NCBI RefSeq assembly: GCF_014297575.1
Contig: NZ_CP060412.1
Span: 4,464,001-4,528,000 of the forward strand
Source of the DNA: Dyella telluris
GTDB taxonomy: Bacteria > Pseudomonadota > Gammaproteobacteria > Xanthomonadales > Rhodanobacteraceae
Reading direction: 5' to 3'
DNA length: 64,000 nt
The translations under genes were made by a program, and so were the position numbers. Each line of letters opens with the position of its first letter. Positions within the stretch are counted from its first letter, which is position 1. Positions 15,395 to 28,985 of the stretch are shown here, piece by piece. The notes under the pieces were generated by a model. The model searched no databases and was not told where the DNA came from. It saw only the letters and a program-made list of their open reading frames with translations.

Positions 15395-18111
15395 CGCGGG
15401 CACAGGGTGACTCGTGGTCCCAGCTGTCGCCCATGCTGGACGTTCTGCTCGACATGTCACCGCACGAGCAAGAGCTGCAACTGGCCGGATGGGACGAAAG
15501 CCATCCCGTCGTCGCGGCGCGGCTGCGTGAGTTGTTGGAGGCGGCCGGGGAAGCGGCCGCATCGGGTTTTCTCGAAACACTACCGGTGGTTACCGGCGCA
15601 GATCCTCGCCATCTTTCCGCGTATCAACCCGAAGACAGGATTGGACCGTGGCGGCTGCGCGCGCGAATTGGGCACGGCGGCATGGCCGAGGTGTGGCTTG
15701 CCCGCCGCGAGGACGGCCTGCTCGATCGTGACGTGGCGCTCAAGCTGCCACTGCCTGGATACGGCACGGGGCGTTACGGAGAGCGCTTCGCCCGGGAGCG
15801 CTCGATCCTGGCGGGGCTGACCCATCCGCACATCGCCCGGCTTTACGACGCCGGCATCGATGCCAACGGTCAAGCCTGGCTGGCGCTGGAGCATGTGGCC
15901 GGCGACGATATCGTGGCGTGGTGTCGTCAGCATGAGGCGAACACCGAGCGGCGGCTGGGGCTGTTTCTGCAGGTTTGCAACGCGGTGCAGTACGCCCATG
16001 GCCGGCTGGTGCTTCATCGGGACCTTAAGGCGGGCAATATCAGGGTCAACGAAGAGGGCCAGGTACGCCTGCTTGATTTCGGCATTGCGCAGCTGCTGGA
16101 TGGTGACGAAGAAACTTCCTCGTTGACGCTTGCGGGCGGAGCGCCGCTTTCGCTGGAAGGTGCGGCTCCTGAGCAGGTCCTCGGCGAACGTCTGGGTATT
16201 GCAGCCGATGTTTATGCATTGGGGGCACTCCTCTATCGGCTGCTCAGTGGCGAAGGTCCCTATGAGCCGGCACAGCCTGGTCGGCGAGCTCTCACGCAGG
16301 CCATTCTTGAACAGGCGCCCCGGCGTCCGAGCGAAAGGGCGGGCAGCATCGCACTTCGGCGTGCCATGAAGGGCGATCTGGACACCATCATCCTGAAGGC
16401 GCTGGAGAAGCATCCGGGCGACCGCTACGCCACCGCGGGTGATCTGGCCAGCGACATCCGCCGCCACCTTCAACGTGAGCCTGTGGTCGCTCGTCGTCCG
16501 AGTGTCCGCTACATCGTGGCCCGTTTTGTCGGACGCCACAAAGTGGCCGTGTTCGCCGCAGCGGCAGCCATCGCTGCGCTCGTGGCTGTCACTGCCGTCG
16601 CCGTGCAGCAGGCTCGGGTGGCTCGCAATGAGGTGGCGCGAACGGAGGCCGTCAATCAGTTCGTACTGGGCATCTTCAATCCCGGGAATCAGCCGATCCC
16701 CGATACCAGCACCCGGAACATGCCGGCGCACGAGCTGGTGGCTGTGGCAGCAGCGCATGTTGCCGACAGCATGCCTGATCAGCCGGAGGCGCGATTCCAG
16801 CTGATGCATGACCTCGCGGCACTCACCACCAGTCTTGGCATGGCCGACGCGTCTTCCAGGCTGCATGAGGCGCGCGTTGCCCAGTCACTGGCGCAGATGG
16901 GTGAGGCCAGCCCGGAATACGCCGATGCGTTGCTCGACCGGACGTCGGAACTGGAGGGGCAGGGAAAATACCCGCAGGCCTATCAGGATGCGCAGAAGGC
17001 GCTCGCGATCTACAAGGCCGCCGGCGTTTCCTCACCCGACCGGTTGGCTCGCGCCCATTACCAGGTGGCTGCGTTCGGCATGCACTCGCACTCCGCCGGA
17101 GATCCTGATGACCTCAGGCATCTTCAGGCAGCCGCGGATCTTTGGCGCGGCCGTTATGGCAAAAGCGAGTATGGATCCGTGATGGAGCGACTCGTCCAGT
17201 TCTACCTGTTGGCCGATCGCCCACGGGACGCCTATGAGGCTGCGCTGTCGGGCATGCTCAACAACCGTCGCCAGTTCGGCGAGAGCAACTGGAAGACGGC
17301 GGCGGCAGAGGAGCAGACAGGGCTGGCGCTAAGCACCTTGCTGCGGCCAGCCGAGGGAGAGCCGCTGCTTCGTCAGGCGCTGGCCACACAGGAAAGCGTG
17401 TGGGGCGATGGTCACTTTCTGGTTGCCCGGTCGAAGATGTATCTGGGGAACCTGCTGGCGACCGCTGACCGGCATGCGGAAGCCGGTAGCTTGCTGCGCG
17501 AGGCCTCGACGGAGATCCACGCCGATCAATGGAGGGGCAACAAGGTGGTGTTGACGGCCTTCATCGACGATGCCAATGCGGAACTCGATGACAAGTGGGG
17601 CGATCAGGAGCATGCGCTGGCGACCTGCGAGCCGTACTTCAAGGGCGTGTCCGCGTTGCAGGCACCGGTGCACCTTCGGCTGGACCTTGTCTGTGCCCAC
17701 GTCGCGCTGAACGCTGGCAGGACGTCGGTGGCCCGGCAACTGGTGTCCGATGCCGCTGCAACCGTGGCTGCGAACTGGCCCACCGATGTCCGGCGCATGG
17801 CACCCGTTTGGCGCAGGCGCGGCGACATCATGGCGGCGTCCGGTCAACCCGTCGACGCCATGCATGCGTACTCGGAAGCGATCAGGCTGGCCGATGTGGA
17901 CGACCTGGATACGCGGTCGGGTTCGTGGCAGGGCCTTGCTGCGCTGGCCGGCGATGATCTTGGCAGTGCACGGCGCCTCGCGATGGTTGAACTGCTGAAC
18001 CGGATCGAGTCCCTGCCATCTGCCCGCTTCTATCAGCTGTACGCAGACCGTCTTCGCCCCTACGCGCGGAACGAAGCCGGCGCCGGCCGGGCTCCACGTG
18101 TGGATGACTGA
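15391..18111 (+). CDS. Membrane Ser/Thr protein kinase with C-terminal TPR-like region
   Basis: A 906-residue protein whose GTG start overlaps the sigma factor stop by 4 bp. An N-terminal segment (about 1-85) precedes a complete Hanks-type kinase domain (about 87-350): glycine loop IGHGGMAEVW, Lys118 in VALKLP, HRDLKAGN with catalytic Asp211, LDFG with Asp229, and APEQ. A single transmembrane helix follows near residues 385-407 (VAVFAAAAAIAALVAVTAVAV). The remaining 500 residues are alpha-helical with TPR-like features and presumably lie in the periplasm as a sensor. The likely role is to sense a periplasmic signal and phosphorylate the cognate sigma factor; that link is inferred from coupling and from precedent. 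Confidence 0.9.
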   Translation: MTRAQGDSWSQLSPMLDVLLDMSPHEQELQLAGWDESHPVVAARLRELLEAAGEAAASGFLETLPVVTGADPRHLSAYQPEDRIGPWRLRARIGHGGMAEVWLARREDGLLDRDVALKLPLPGYGTGRYGERFARERSILAGLTHPHIARLYDAGIDANGQAWLALEHVAGDDIVAWCRQHEANTERRLGLFLQVCNAVQYAHGRLVLHRDLKAGNIRVNEEGQVRLLDFGIAQLLDGDEETSSLTLAGGAPLSLEGAAPEQVLGERLGIAADVYALGALLYRLLSGEGPYEPAQPGRRALTQAILEQAPRRPSERAGSIALRRAMKGDLDTIILKALEKHPGDRYATAGDLASDIRRHLQREPVVARRPSVRYIVARFVGRHKVAVFAAAAAIAALVAVTAVAVQQARVARNEVARTEAVNQFVLGIFNPGNQPIPDTSTRNMPAHELVAVAAAHVADSMPDQPEARFQLMHDLAALTTSLGMADASSRLHEARVAQSLAQMGEASPEYADALLDRTSELEGQGKYPQAYQDAQKALAIYKAAGVSSPDRLARAHYQVAAFGMHSHSAGDPDDLRHLQAAADLWRGRYGKSEYGSVMERLVQFYLLADRPRDAYEAALSGMLNNRRQFGESNWKTAAAEEQTGLALSTLLRPAEGEPLLRQALATQESVWGDGHFLVARSKMYLGNLLATADRHAEAGSLLREASTEIHADQWRGNKVVLTAFIDDANAELDDKWGDQEHALATCEPYFKGVSALQAPVHLRLDLVCAHVALNAGRTSVARQLVSDAAATVAANWPTDVRRMAPVWRRRGDIMAASGQPVDAMHAYSEAIRLADVDDLDTRSGSWQGLAALAGDDLGSARRLAMVELLNRIESLPSARFYQLYADRLRPYARNEAGAGRAPRVDD

Positions 18112-18183
18112 GGGGCTCGGCGGACAAGCGCTGGACGCGATGCTGATGCGTCACGAGGTCATTTTCGCCCCACGGCAGGCGGC

Positions 18184-18900
18184 TCAGGTCTCTGCCAGCA
18201 AGTCGGCGATCTTGTTGTGTACTTCTGCCGGCGTGCCGCCATCGTTGGCGTCGCTGTCGCGCTTCCACCACACCTGGATTTCCCGCCACAAACGATTGCC
18301 ACCCACGGCGCCGTCTTCGCGGTTGGGGTCAGCGCCGAGCAGTGCCGCCAGGCCCGCCAGTTCGGTTTCCATGGGGTAGCGGGCGCCAAGCCCGGTGATG
18401 GAACGCAGGATGGGGTAGGGCGAGTGCTCAAGGTCACTCACGTTGTAGTGCGTGATCACATGGTGCGTGATGATGGAGGACGCCTCTCCGAGTGACACAT
18501 AGGCGCCTGCCAGCGCTTTTTCGATGTCCGCACCCCGCCTCAGGTCCGCAGTGAGGCTGCCCGGCAATTGCGCCACGCCGCGCCGAATGGGTACCACGCA
18601 GTTCAGTTCACCGAGCAGTCGCAGCACCGAGTTGGTCTGGGGATTGATGCTCGCCAGCGGCAGCTCGGGACGCTGCGCGGAGGGCCGGGCGCCGATGATG
18701 TAGATGCGGGCGTGCCGGCGGCACTCCTCGGCGAAGTCGGCCACATCCTGGTTGGGCGGCGTAAAGAGTGGGTCGCTCTCCACCCGTCGGCGCCACAAGT
18801 GGTCCGCGACTGCGGCACCGATGCCTGCAGCACCGAACAGCGCGAGGGCGATGGTGAGTGCTATCAGCACGCATGACCCCGCGCGGCATAGCCCGGCCAT
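18184..18900 (-). CDS. Single-pass membrane protein of unknown function
   Basis: A 238-residue protein with an N-terminal hydrophobic anchor (CVLIALTIALALFGAAGIGA) and a soluble domain. Features visible are an RIYIIGARP segment, a SSIITHHVITHYNVSDLEHS stretch rich in His, and a C-terminal Trp-rich part (LWREIQVWWKRD). No family is recognised. ATG 18900 places two positive charges before the membrane segment; a GTG at 18945 is the alternative and neither has a clear ribosome site. It is convergent with the kinase gene (73 bp apart), and nothing ties its function to it. Confidence 0.65.
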   Translation of the reverse strand: MAGLCRAGSCVLIALTIALALFGAAGIGAAVADHLWRRRVESDPLFTPPNQDVADFAEECRRHARIYIIGARPSAQRPELPLASINPQTNSVLRLLGELNCVVPIRRGVAQLPGSLTADLRRGADIEKALAGAYVSLGEASSIITHHVITHYNVSDLEHSPYPILRSITGLGARYPMETELAGLAALLGADPNREDGAVGGNRLWREIQVWWKRDSDANDGGTPAEVHNKIADLLAET

Positions 18901-19160
18901 GTGTCGTGGTGAAGCGACTTCAGCGTGTCGATGGACCTCGCGCACGATGGCAGTGCATGGCGCCGGGACAGTCGTACCGTGGCTGCGTAGCGATCCATAT
19001 TTTCCACGGCACCTCCCTATGTTATTGATTTCGCCATGATCAAAGCGTCCAGCGGGTCAGCCCCGTTAGGCGCACCGGGTACTCTGCACTACGTGTTTCG
19101 GCTGGCGGGCGCAAAACCTTGAGCCCGGCCGCGCACGATTCGGGGCGATGCGTCGGAAAC

Positions 19161-23291
<4,131 letters not shown>

Positions 23292-23319
23292 GGTCGCCGA
23301 CTCTCCCTGGAAATAGGCC

Positions 23320-24459
23320 TCAGGCAGTGCTTTCCGTGACCCGCGGCGCACCCGCGTGCGGGTCGTCGGTAAACTGGCGGGCAATCGCTTGGAATTCATC
23401 CTGCAGCTCGACAAAGGCGTCGACGATATCGGGATCGAAATCGATGCCGCGCTTCTCGACGATGAACGCCAGCGCCTGCTCGTGCGGCATGCCCTTCTTG
23501 TAAACGCGCGGGCTGATCAGGGCGTCGTAGACATCGGCAACGGCCATCAGGCGGGCTGATACGGGGATGTCGTCGCCTGCCTTGCCCTCGGGATAGCCAC
23601 CACCATTCCAGCGTTCCTGATGGCTGTAGGCCATTTCCTTGGCGAAGCGGAGAAAGGGTACATCCACGCCCAACTGGTCTTCGGCGCGCTGGATGGCATC
23701 GCGTCCCAGCGTCGTGTGCGTCTTGACGATCTCGTACTCCTCCGGCGTCAGGCGCCCCGGCTTGAGCAGGATGCCGTCGGGGATGCCGACCTTGCCTATG
23801 TCGTGCAGCGGTGCCGACTGGTACAGCAATCGACGCGATGGCTCGTCCAGCACGGCGGCGAAGCGGGGGTGATCCTTCAGGTGCTCCGCCAGTGCCTTCA
23901 CATAGTTCTGCGTGCGACGGATGTGGTTGCCGGTTTCGTTGTCGCGTGTTTCGGCCAACGAGGCGAGTGCGTGCACGGTGACGTCCTGGACGGCGCGGAC
24001 CTCGGCGGTACGACGTGCCACCTCGTCTTCCAGATAAGCATTCTTGTCCCTGAGAAAATCGGCGGCAGCCTTGAGGCGTATGTGGTTGGCGACGCGCACC
24101 AGCACCACGGGCGGGTTCACCGGCTTGTTGATGTAGTCCACTGCGCCCAGGACCAGGCCGCGGGTTTCATCATCCGTGGCATCCAGCGTGGTCAGGAAAA
24201 TGACCGGGATATCCCGGGTTTCCGCGCGTGACTTGAGCTGGCGGCAAACATCGAAACCGGACATGCCGGGCATGACGACGTCGAGCAGGATGAGGTCCGG
24301 CCTGGGGGTTCTCGCGGCGAGGATCAACGCCTCCTGCCCATTCCCGGCCACTCTTACGTCATAAAGCGGCTTCAGCAGCTCTTCCAGGATCAGCTGGTTG
24401 TCGGGAGAGTCATCGACAACCAGGACTACCGGCACCTTCCGGAATCCCGCAGCGTTCAT
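23320..24459 (-). CDS. REC/HD-GYP response regulator, predicted cyclic-di-GMP phosphodiesterase
   Basis: A 379-residue cytoplasmic protein. The receiver domain (about 10-130) has VVDDS and phospho-acceptor Asp60 (ILLDVVMPGMSG), with Lys in YINKPVN. A short coiled coil leads to an HD-GYP domain (about 165-350): SLAETRDNETGNHIRRT, His219-Asp220 in LHDIGKVGIPD, and HQERWNGGGYPEG, where the usual GxGYP reads GGGYP. The domain order is that of RpfG-type regulators. The metal-binding and GYP elements are present, so hydrolysis of cyclic-di-GMP is expected. The adjacent hybrid kinase is the obvious phosphodonor; there is no rpfF or rpfC homologue in the window. Confidence 0.93.
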   Translation of the reverse strand: MNAAGFRKVPVVLVVDDSPDNQLILEELLKPLYDVRVAGNGQEALILAARTPRPDLILLDVVMPGMSGFDVCRQLKSRAETRDIPVIFLTTLDATDDETRGLVLGAVDYINKPVNPPVVLVRVANHIRLKAAADFLRDKNAYLEDEVARRTAEVRAVQDVTVHALASLAETRDNETGNHIRRTQNYVKALAEHLKDHPRFAAVLDEPSRRLLYQSAPLHDIGKVGIPDGILLKPGRLTPEEYEIVKTHTTLGRDAIQRAEDQLGVDVPFLRFAKEMAYSHQERWNGGGYPEGKAGDDIPVSARLMAVADVYDALISPRVYKKGMPHEQALAFIVEKRGIDFDPDIVDAFVELQDEFQAIARQFTDDPHAGAPRVTESTA

Positions 24460-24711
24460 GTCATCCCCTCACAATGGCGCTTGCCGGCCATTGGTCGTCG
24501 GCCGTACCCCTTTCTTTCCCCGCGCGGTATCGCACACGCCCGCGGCGGCAAGCCTATTCGGGCAAAGCTCAACGTCTTGCGAAGGCGCCGGGCATGCCTG
24601 GCACCGGCGCGGGGCGCGCCGGGGATGCGGGGAAACTGTTTTGCACCAGATCCAGTAGAACTACTTAACCTTCATCCTCGCGAACGTGAGGCCGGCTCGT
24701 TCCGCACGTGT

Positions 24712-26169
24712 TCAATGCGCCTCGCTGCCACCCACGCGCATCAGCAACGCTTCGCAGTCATCGTTCAGGCGCGTGACCTGCAGCTGTTTGCCTTGCTGGG
24801 CATAGCGACGGCGCAGGGCTTCGATCGACTCGATGGCGGAGTGATCGTCCAGGTGCGCGCCCGAGCAGTCGAGCTCGACGCGAGGCGGATCGTTCTCCAC
24901 GTCGAACATGGCCTGCAGGCGAGCGGTGGCGGCGAAGTACAGCGTGCCATGCAGGCGATAGCGACGGCTGCCATCGGGCAGGTCTTCTCGGCTTACGCTG
25001 AGTCGCTCGGCATGCTTCCAGGCAAACGCGAGCGAGGCGATCAGCACGCCGCACAGCACGGCCGTGGCAAGGTTGGTCAGCACCGTGATAACCGTGACGG
25101 CAATGATGGTCAGCGCATCGGCGCGTGGCAGTCGGCGGAGCAGGGGCAGGGTGCCCCAGGCGAAGGTTTTCTGGGCCACCACCAGCATGACGCCGAACAG
25201 CGCCGCCAACGGAATGCGTTCGATCAGCGGCGACAGGAACAGCACGAAGCACATCACCAGCACGCCGGCCGTGATGCCGGACAGGCGTGTGCGCCCGCCC
25301 GAGGTCAGGTTGATCATGGTCTGGCCGATCATGGCGCAGCCGCCCATGCCACCGAACAGGCCTGATACCAGGTTGGCCGCGCCCAGTGCCATGCATTCGC
25401 GATTGGGCTGACCTTCGCTGGCAGTGATCTCATCCACCAGATTGAGCGTGAGCAGCGTTTCCAGCAGGCCGACCATGGCCATCACCAGCGCATAAGGAAA
25501 CACGATTTTCAGGGTGTCGAGCGTCCATGGCACAACCGGCCAATGGAGGGCGGGCAGGCCGCCCTTGATCGAAGCGATATCCCCGACCGTGCGCGTATGC
25601 AGGCCAAACAGCCACACGATAAGGCTGACAGCCACGATGGCTGCCAGGGCCGAAGGCATGGCGCGGGTGACGCGGGGCAGCAGATACACCACCAGCATGG
25701 CCACCAGTGCCAGTCCCAGCATCAGGTAGAGGGCGCTGCCACCGAGCCATCCGCCGCCGGGTGCGCGCAGATGTTCCAGTTGCGAGCCGGCGATCACGAT
25801 GGCCAGGCCGTTGACGAAGCCCAGCATGACCGGGTGCGGAATCATTCGCACCAGTTTGCCCAGTCGCAGCAGGCCGAACAGGAACTGGATCAGGCCACCC
25901 AGCAGCACGGTGAGCAGAAAATATTCGGTGCCATGTTGCACCACCAGGGCCACGATCACTACGGCCATGGAACCGGCCGCGCCGGAAATCATGCCGGGGC
26001 GACCCCCAAAGGCTGCCGTGAGCGCCGCGATGATCGCCGCGCCGTACAGACCCAGCAGCGGATTGAGATGCGCCACCAGCGCGAACGCCATGGCTTCGGG
26101 CACCAGCGCGAACGCGGTCGTGAGTCCAGCCAGCAGATTCTGGCGGACAGGGAGAAGGGAGCCGGACAT
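24712..26169 (-). CDS. SulP family anion transporter with STAS domain
   Basis: A 485-residue inner-membrane permease of the SLC26/SulP family. ATG 26169 follows AGGAAAA and begins MSGSLLPVRQNLLAG; upstream in-frame starts add unlike sequence. It shows the SulP N-terminal pattern LTTAFALVPEAMAFALVA, GLYGAAIIAALTAAFGG, multiple hydrophobic spans to about residue 385 (NLVSGLFGGMGGCAMIGQT among them) and a cytoplasmic STAS domain (about 400-480; VELDCSGAHLDDHSAIE). Family members carry sulfate, bicarbonate or dicarboxylates and the substrate cannot be told by eye. No carbonic anhydrase or sulfate-assimilation gene is adjacent, though a sulfatase lies 3 kb away. Confidence 0.9.
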   Translation of the reverse strand: MSGSLLPVRQNLLAGLTTAFALVPEAMAFALVAHLNPLLGLYGAAIIAALTAAFGGRPGMISGAAGSMAVVIVALVVQHGTEYFLLTVLLGGLIQFLFGLLRLGKLVRMIPHPVMLGFVNGLAIVIAGSQLEHLRAPGGGWLGGSALYLMLGLALVAMLVVYLLPRVTRAMPSALAAIVAVSLIVWLFGLHTRTVGDIASIKGGLPALHWPVVPWTLDTLKIVFPYALVMAMVGLLETLLTLNLVDEITASEGQPNRECMALGAANLVSGLFGGMGGCAMIGQTMINLTSGGRTRLSGITAGVLVMCFVLFLSPLIERIPLAALFGVMLVVAQKTFAWGTLPLLRRLPRADALTIIAVTVITVLTNLATAVLCGVLIASLAFAWKHAERLSVSREDLPDGSRRYRLHGTLYFAATARLQAMFDVENDPPRVELDCSGAHLDDHSAIESIEALRRRYAQQGKQLQVTRLNDDCEALLMRVGGSEAH

Positions 26170-26678
26170 ACGATTTTCCTGCACAGCGTACGCATACAGC
26201 GACGCAAGACATGCCTGCCGCGCATGGCACGGCACCTCGCTCCGGCGTGGCCGGAGCATCACACGGCGGCGCGGAAGCGCCGGCCTCAGGTCACGGTGGC
26301 GTAGGCAGCACGAGGGAATGCATCAGAGCGGGATCAGGCGAACACAAAGAGGCCGAACCTTGCCATGTTGCACAGCGTCAGGCAAGGCGGGCTACGACTG
26401 CAGTGCCATGTGCGGGGCTCCATAAGCAGATCCGGCGTTTGACGTGACCCCGCCAGCCCGGGCTGGCGAAGCCGCCGTCCTGCCGCGCGTGCTTGCCGAA
26501 TGTCTTGGAGCCTGTGGTGCGGATAGCCGCGGCAACCTGTCGCCGGTATGGCTGATAAATGTCGGCAACTGCTCGGTCTGTGCGACCTTCCGGGCCGGTC
26601 GCCTTGATCCCTTGATCTTTTTGCAGCCAGAATGCTGTGCTTCGGATACCGATATCCAACGGGAGGGTTGCAGCACCC
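26170..26678. other. 509-bp divergent intergenic region
   Basis: It separates the SulP start (minus) from the Gfo/Idh/MocA start (plus) and must contain both promoters. A perfect 18-bp palindrome, CGCCAGCCCGGGCTGGCG, lies at 26451-26468. A clear ribosome site GGGAGGG (26661-26667) precedes the plus-strand gene. No gene is supported. Confidence 0.5.
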
Positions 26679-28262
26679 ATGACGGACGAATCGAAGATCG
26701 CGAAAGACGAACAGGGCCACCGTGACGGCGGAGCCTCAACGGAACCGGTGGCAGGCGGCAGGATCACCCGCCGCGAATTCCTCGCGGGCACGGCCATCGC
26801 CGCAACCGGATTGATGATTGTGCCTCGCCACGTCCTCGGCGGCATTGGCCACACAGCCCCCAGTGACCGGTTGAACATTGCCGGCATCGGTGTCGGTGGC
26901 ATGGGTATGCAGAACATGCGCGCCCTGGCCGGCCAGAACATCGTGGCCCTGTGCGATGTGGACTGGCAGTACACGGACAAGTCCTTTCACAGGATGGTCG
27001 ATGGCCTGGCGAAGACGCAGGCTCGCCTCGACATGGCGCAGACCGCCGAGGAGCGCCTGAAGCTGCAGGACCAGATCGAGCATACAAAACTTCTTTCCAA
27101 AAAATTTGGATCGATTAAACGCTATACCGATTACCGCCAGATGCTCGAGAAGCAGAAGGACATCGACGCGGTGGTCATTGCCACGCCGGACCATCTGCAT
27201 GCGGTGATCGCCAGCGCGGCGATGAGCCATGGCAAGCACGTGTATCTGCAGAAGCCGCTCACCTGGTCGATTTACGAAGCCCGCGAGCTCTCCAGAAAAG
27301 CGAAAGACAATCCGCATCTCGTCACGCAGATGGGAAACCAGGGGCACTCGACCGACGATGCCCGGTTGATCAACGAGTACATTGCCGCCGGTGCCATCGG
27401 CGACGTTCGCGAGGTCCACGTGTGGACGAATCGCCCGCTGGGTTACTGGCCACAGGGCATTCCGCGTCCGCAGACCCGGCCGCAACCTGATGCCGCGAAC
27501 TGGAATCAGGATGCCGTAATGGATCGCCTTGCCAATGCCATGGTCGGCAATTATCCGAAGCCGGAAGGGCTGGCATGGGATCTCTTCCTTGGCCCCGGTC
27601 CCGTGGTCGACTACCACCCCGTGTATCACCCCTTCAACTGGCGCGGCTGGGTGGATTGGGGTGTGGGGGCCATCGGCGACATGGGTGCGCACCTGATCGA
27701 CTCGCCGTTCTGGTCGCTGGATCTTGGCTTTCCAACCTCCGTGGAAACCGTCTCGACGCCATTCAACGGGGCGTCGTACCCGCTGGCGACGATGACGTAT
27801 TACGACTTCCCGGAGCGCGGCAACCGACCGCCGGTGAAGCTCACCTGGTACGACGGCGCGCTGCTGCCGCCGAGCCTGAAGGCGTTGGGCGCCGAGCAGA
27901 TAAGCAAGGACGGTGGTGTTCTCTACGTGGGTGACAAGGGTGCCCTGATCCACGAGACCTACGGCGCAAACCCGCGCCTGTTGCCGCAGTCCTTGCATGA
28001 TTCCGTGGGCACGCCTCCGCAGACCTTCGCGCGCATCAAGACCTCACATGAGATGAACTGGGTGGACGCCTGCAAAGGAAAGGCAAAGGCATCCTCGCCG
28101 TTCTCGTACGCTGCGAAACTGACCGAGGTCATGCTGCTCGGCATTGTGTCCCTCCGCGCGGGAGGCAGGATCGAGTACGACGCCGCGAACATGCGCATCA
28201 CCAACATGCCGGACGCGAACGCGTTTCTGCGTCGCGAGTATCGAGAGGGTTGGACTCTCTAA
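26679..28262 (+). CDS. Tat-exported Gfo/Idh/MocA family oxidoreductase
   Basis: A 527-residue protein starting at ATG 26679 with GGGAGGG upstream. The long polar N-terminus contains a twin-arginine signal (ITRREFLAGTAIAATGLMI), so it is exported folded, probably with its cofactor. The Rossmann domain reads LNIAGIGVGGMGMQN and ALCDVDW, with an unusual charged insert (about residues 95-150). The motif that is EKP in most family members is QKP here (HVYLQKPLTWSIYEA). The C-terminal domain follows with GWVDWGVGAIGDMGAHLIDS. Secreted relatives include sugar oxidoreductases and NAD-dependent GH109 glycosidases; the sequence alone does not decide. A sulfatase gene follows on the same strand. Confidence 0.88.
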   Translation: MTDESKIAKDEQGHRDGGASTEPVAGGRITRREFLAGTAIAATGLMIVPRHVLGGIGHTAPSDRLNIAGIGVGGMGMQNMRALAGQNIVALCDVDWQYTDKSFHRMVDGLAKTQARLDMAQTAEERLKLQDQIEHTKLLSKKFGSIKRYTDYRQMLEKQKDIDAVVIATPDHLHAVIASAAMSHGKHVYLQKPLTWSIYEARELSRKAKDNPHLVTQMGNQGHSTDDARLINEYIAAGAIGDVREVHVWTNRPLGYWPQGIPRPQTRPQPDAANWNQDAVMDRLANAMVGNYPKPEGLAWDLFLGPGPVVDYHPVYHPFNWRGWVDWGVGAIGDMGAHLIDSPFWSLDLGFPTSVETVSTPFNGASYPLATMTYYDFPERGNRPPVKLTWYDGALLPPSLKALGAEQISKDGGVLYVGDKGALIHETYGANPRLLPQSLHDSVGTPPQTFARIKTSHEMNWVDACKGKAKASSPFSYAAKLTEVMLLGIVSLRAGGRIEYDAANMRITNMPDANAFLRREYREGWTL

Positions 28263-28985
28263 AGGCCATGGTGCGGGTCGGTGGCTGGCCCGTCTTGAGC
28301 GTCTGCTCGCCGTGAAACTCTGGCGGGTGTCCGCTTCGGCCGGGCGGGCACCGATGGGCTTGCCGTCGTGCGAGCCGGCTTCCTGTGGGCGCCACAGCGG
28401 GAGGACGGCGCCGCATCTTCCTGAGCGGATGGATGTCCATCCCTGCGCGCAACGATGTTGACGTCGCTTGGTGCGCCGTGCCGGTCCATGTTCAGTTCCT
28501 GGAAGACACGTGCGCGACGGCACGCCGCTTTCTTGAGAGCGGCACCCGTCGCATCAAGATCGAGGTACAGGCAGAGATGGGGCTTGCCAGGCGCTGCTTC
28601 GACAATAGGTGAATCGAACCATTGCGGGCGAAGGGCTGCACGCCTCAGTGCAGGATGGTAGCGATGTCGTAGAAGCGATTCATGAGCATGGGTTTGCACG
28701 GTGTTTGCGCTTGCTGCGAGCACGGCATGCCATGACATGCCTGCTCATTGAAACGCCACGCTTTCCCGTCGTGACTGAAGGCGCCTTGGGTAAAACTACC
28801 TGACCCTTTCACGGTACTTCTTCGCTGGTTTCTGTCGTTCTCGGCCACCACCATGGGGCCGCACAAACTTACGGGTTCTTCCGTATCCACGAAAGTTGAC
28901 GAGCACGCGTCTACGGTCTGGCTTCTGCACCTGAGGGCGGGCAATCGGCGTGCGCATTTATGAACGCACACCTGGAGACCGCATC
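28263..28985. other. 723-bp non-coding stretch upstream of the sulfatase
   Basis: No supported gene. Only small frames without ribosome sites or recognisable features are present on either strand. A modest inverted repeat around ACGGGTTCTTCCGT (about 28875-28890) lies 100 bp before the sulfatase start and might be regulatory. GGAG about 10 nt before the ATG at 28986 serves as the ribosome site. Confidence 0.4.
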
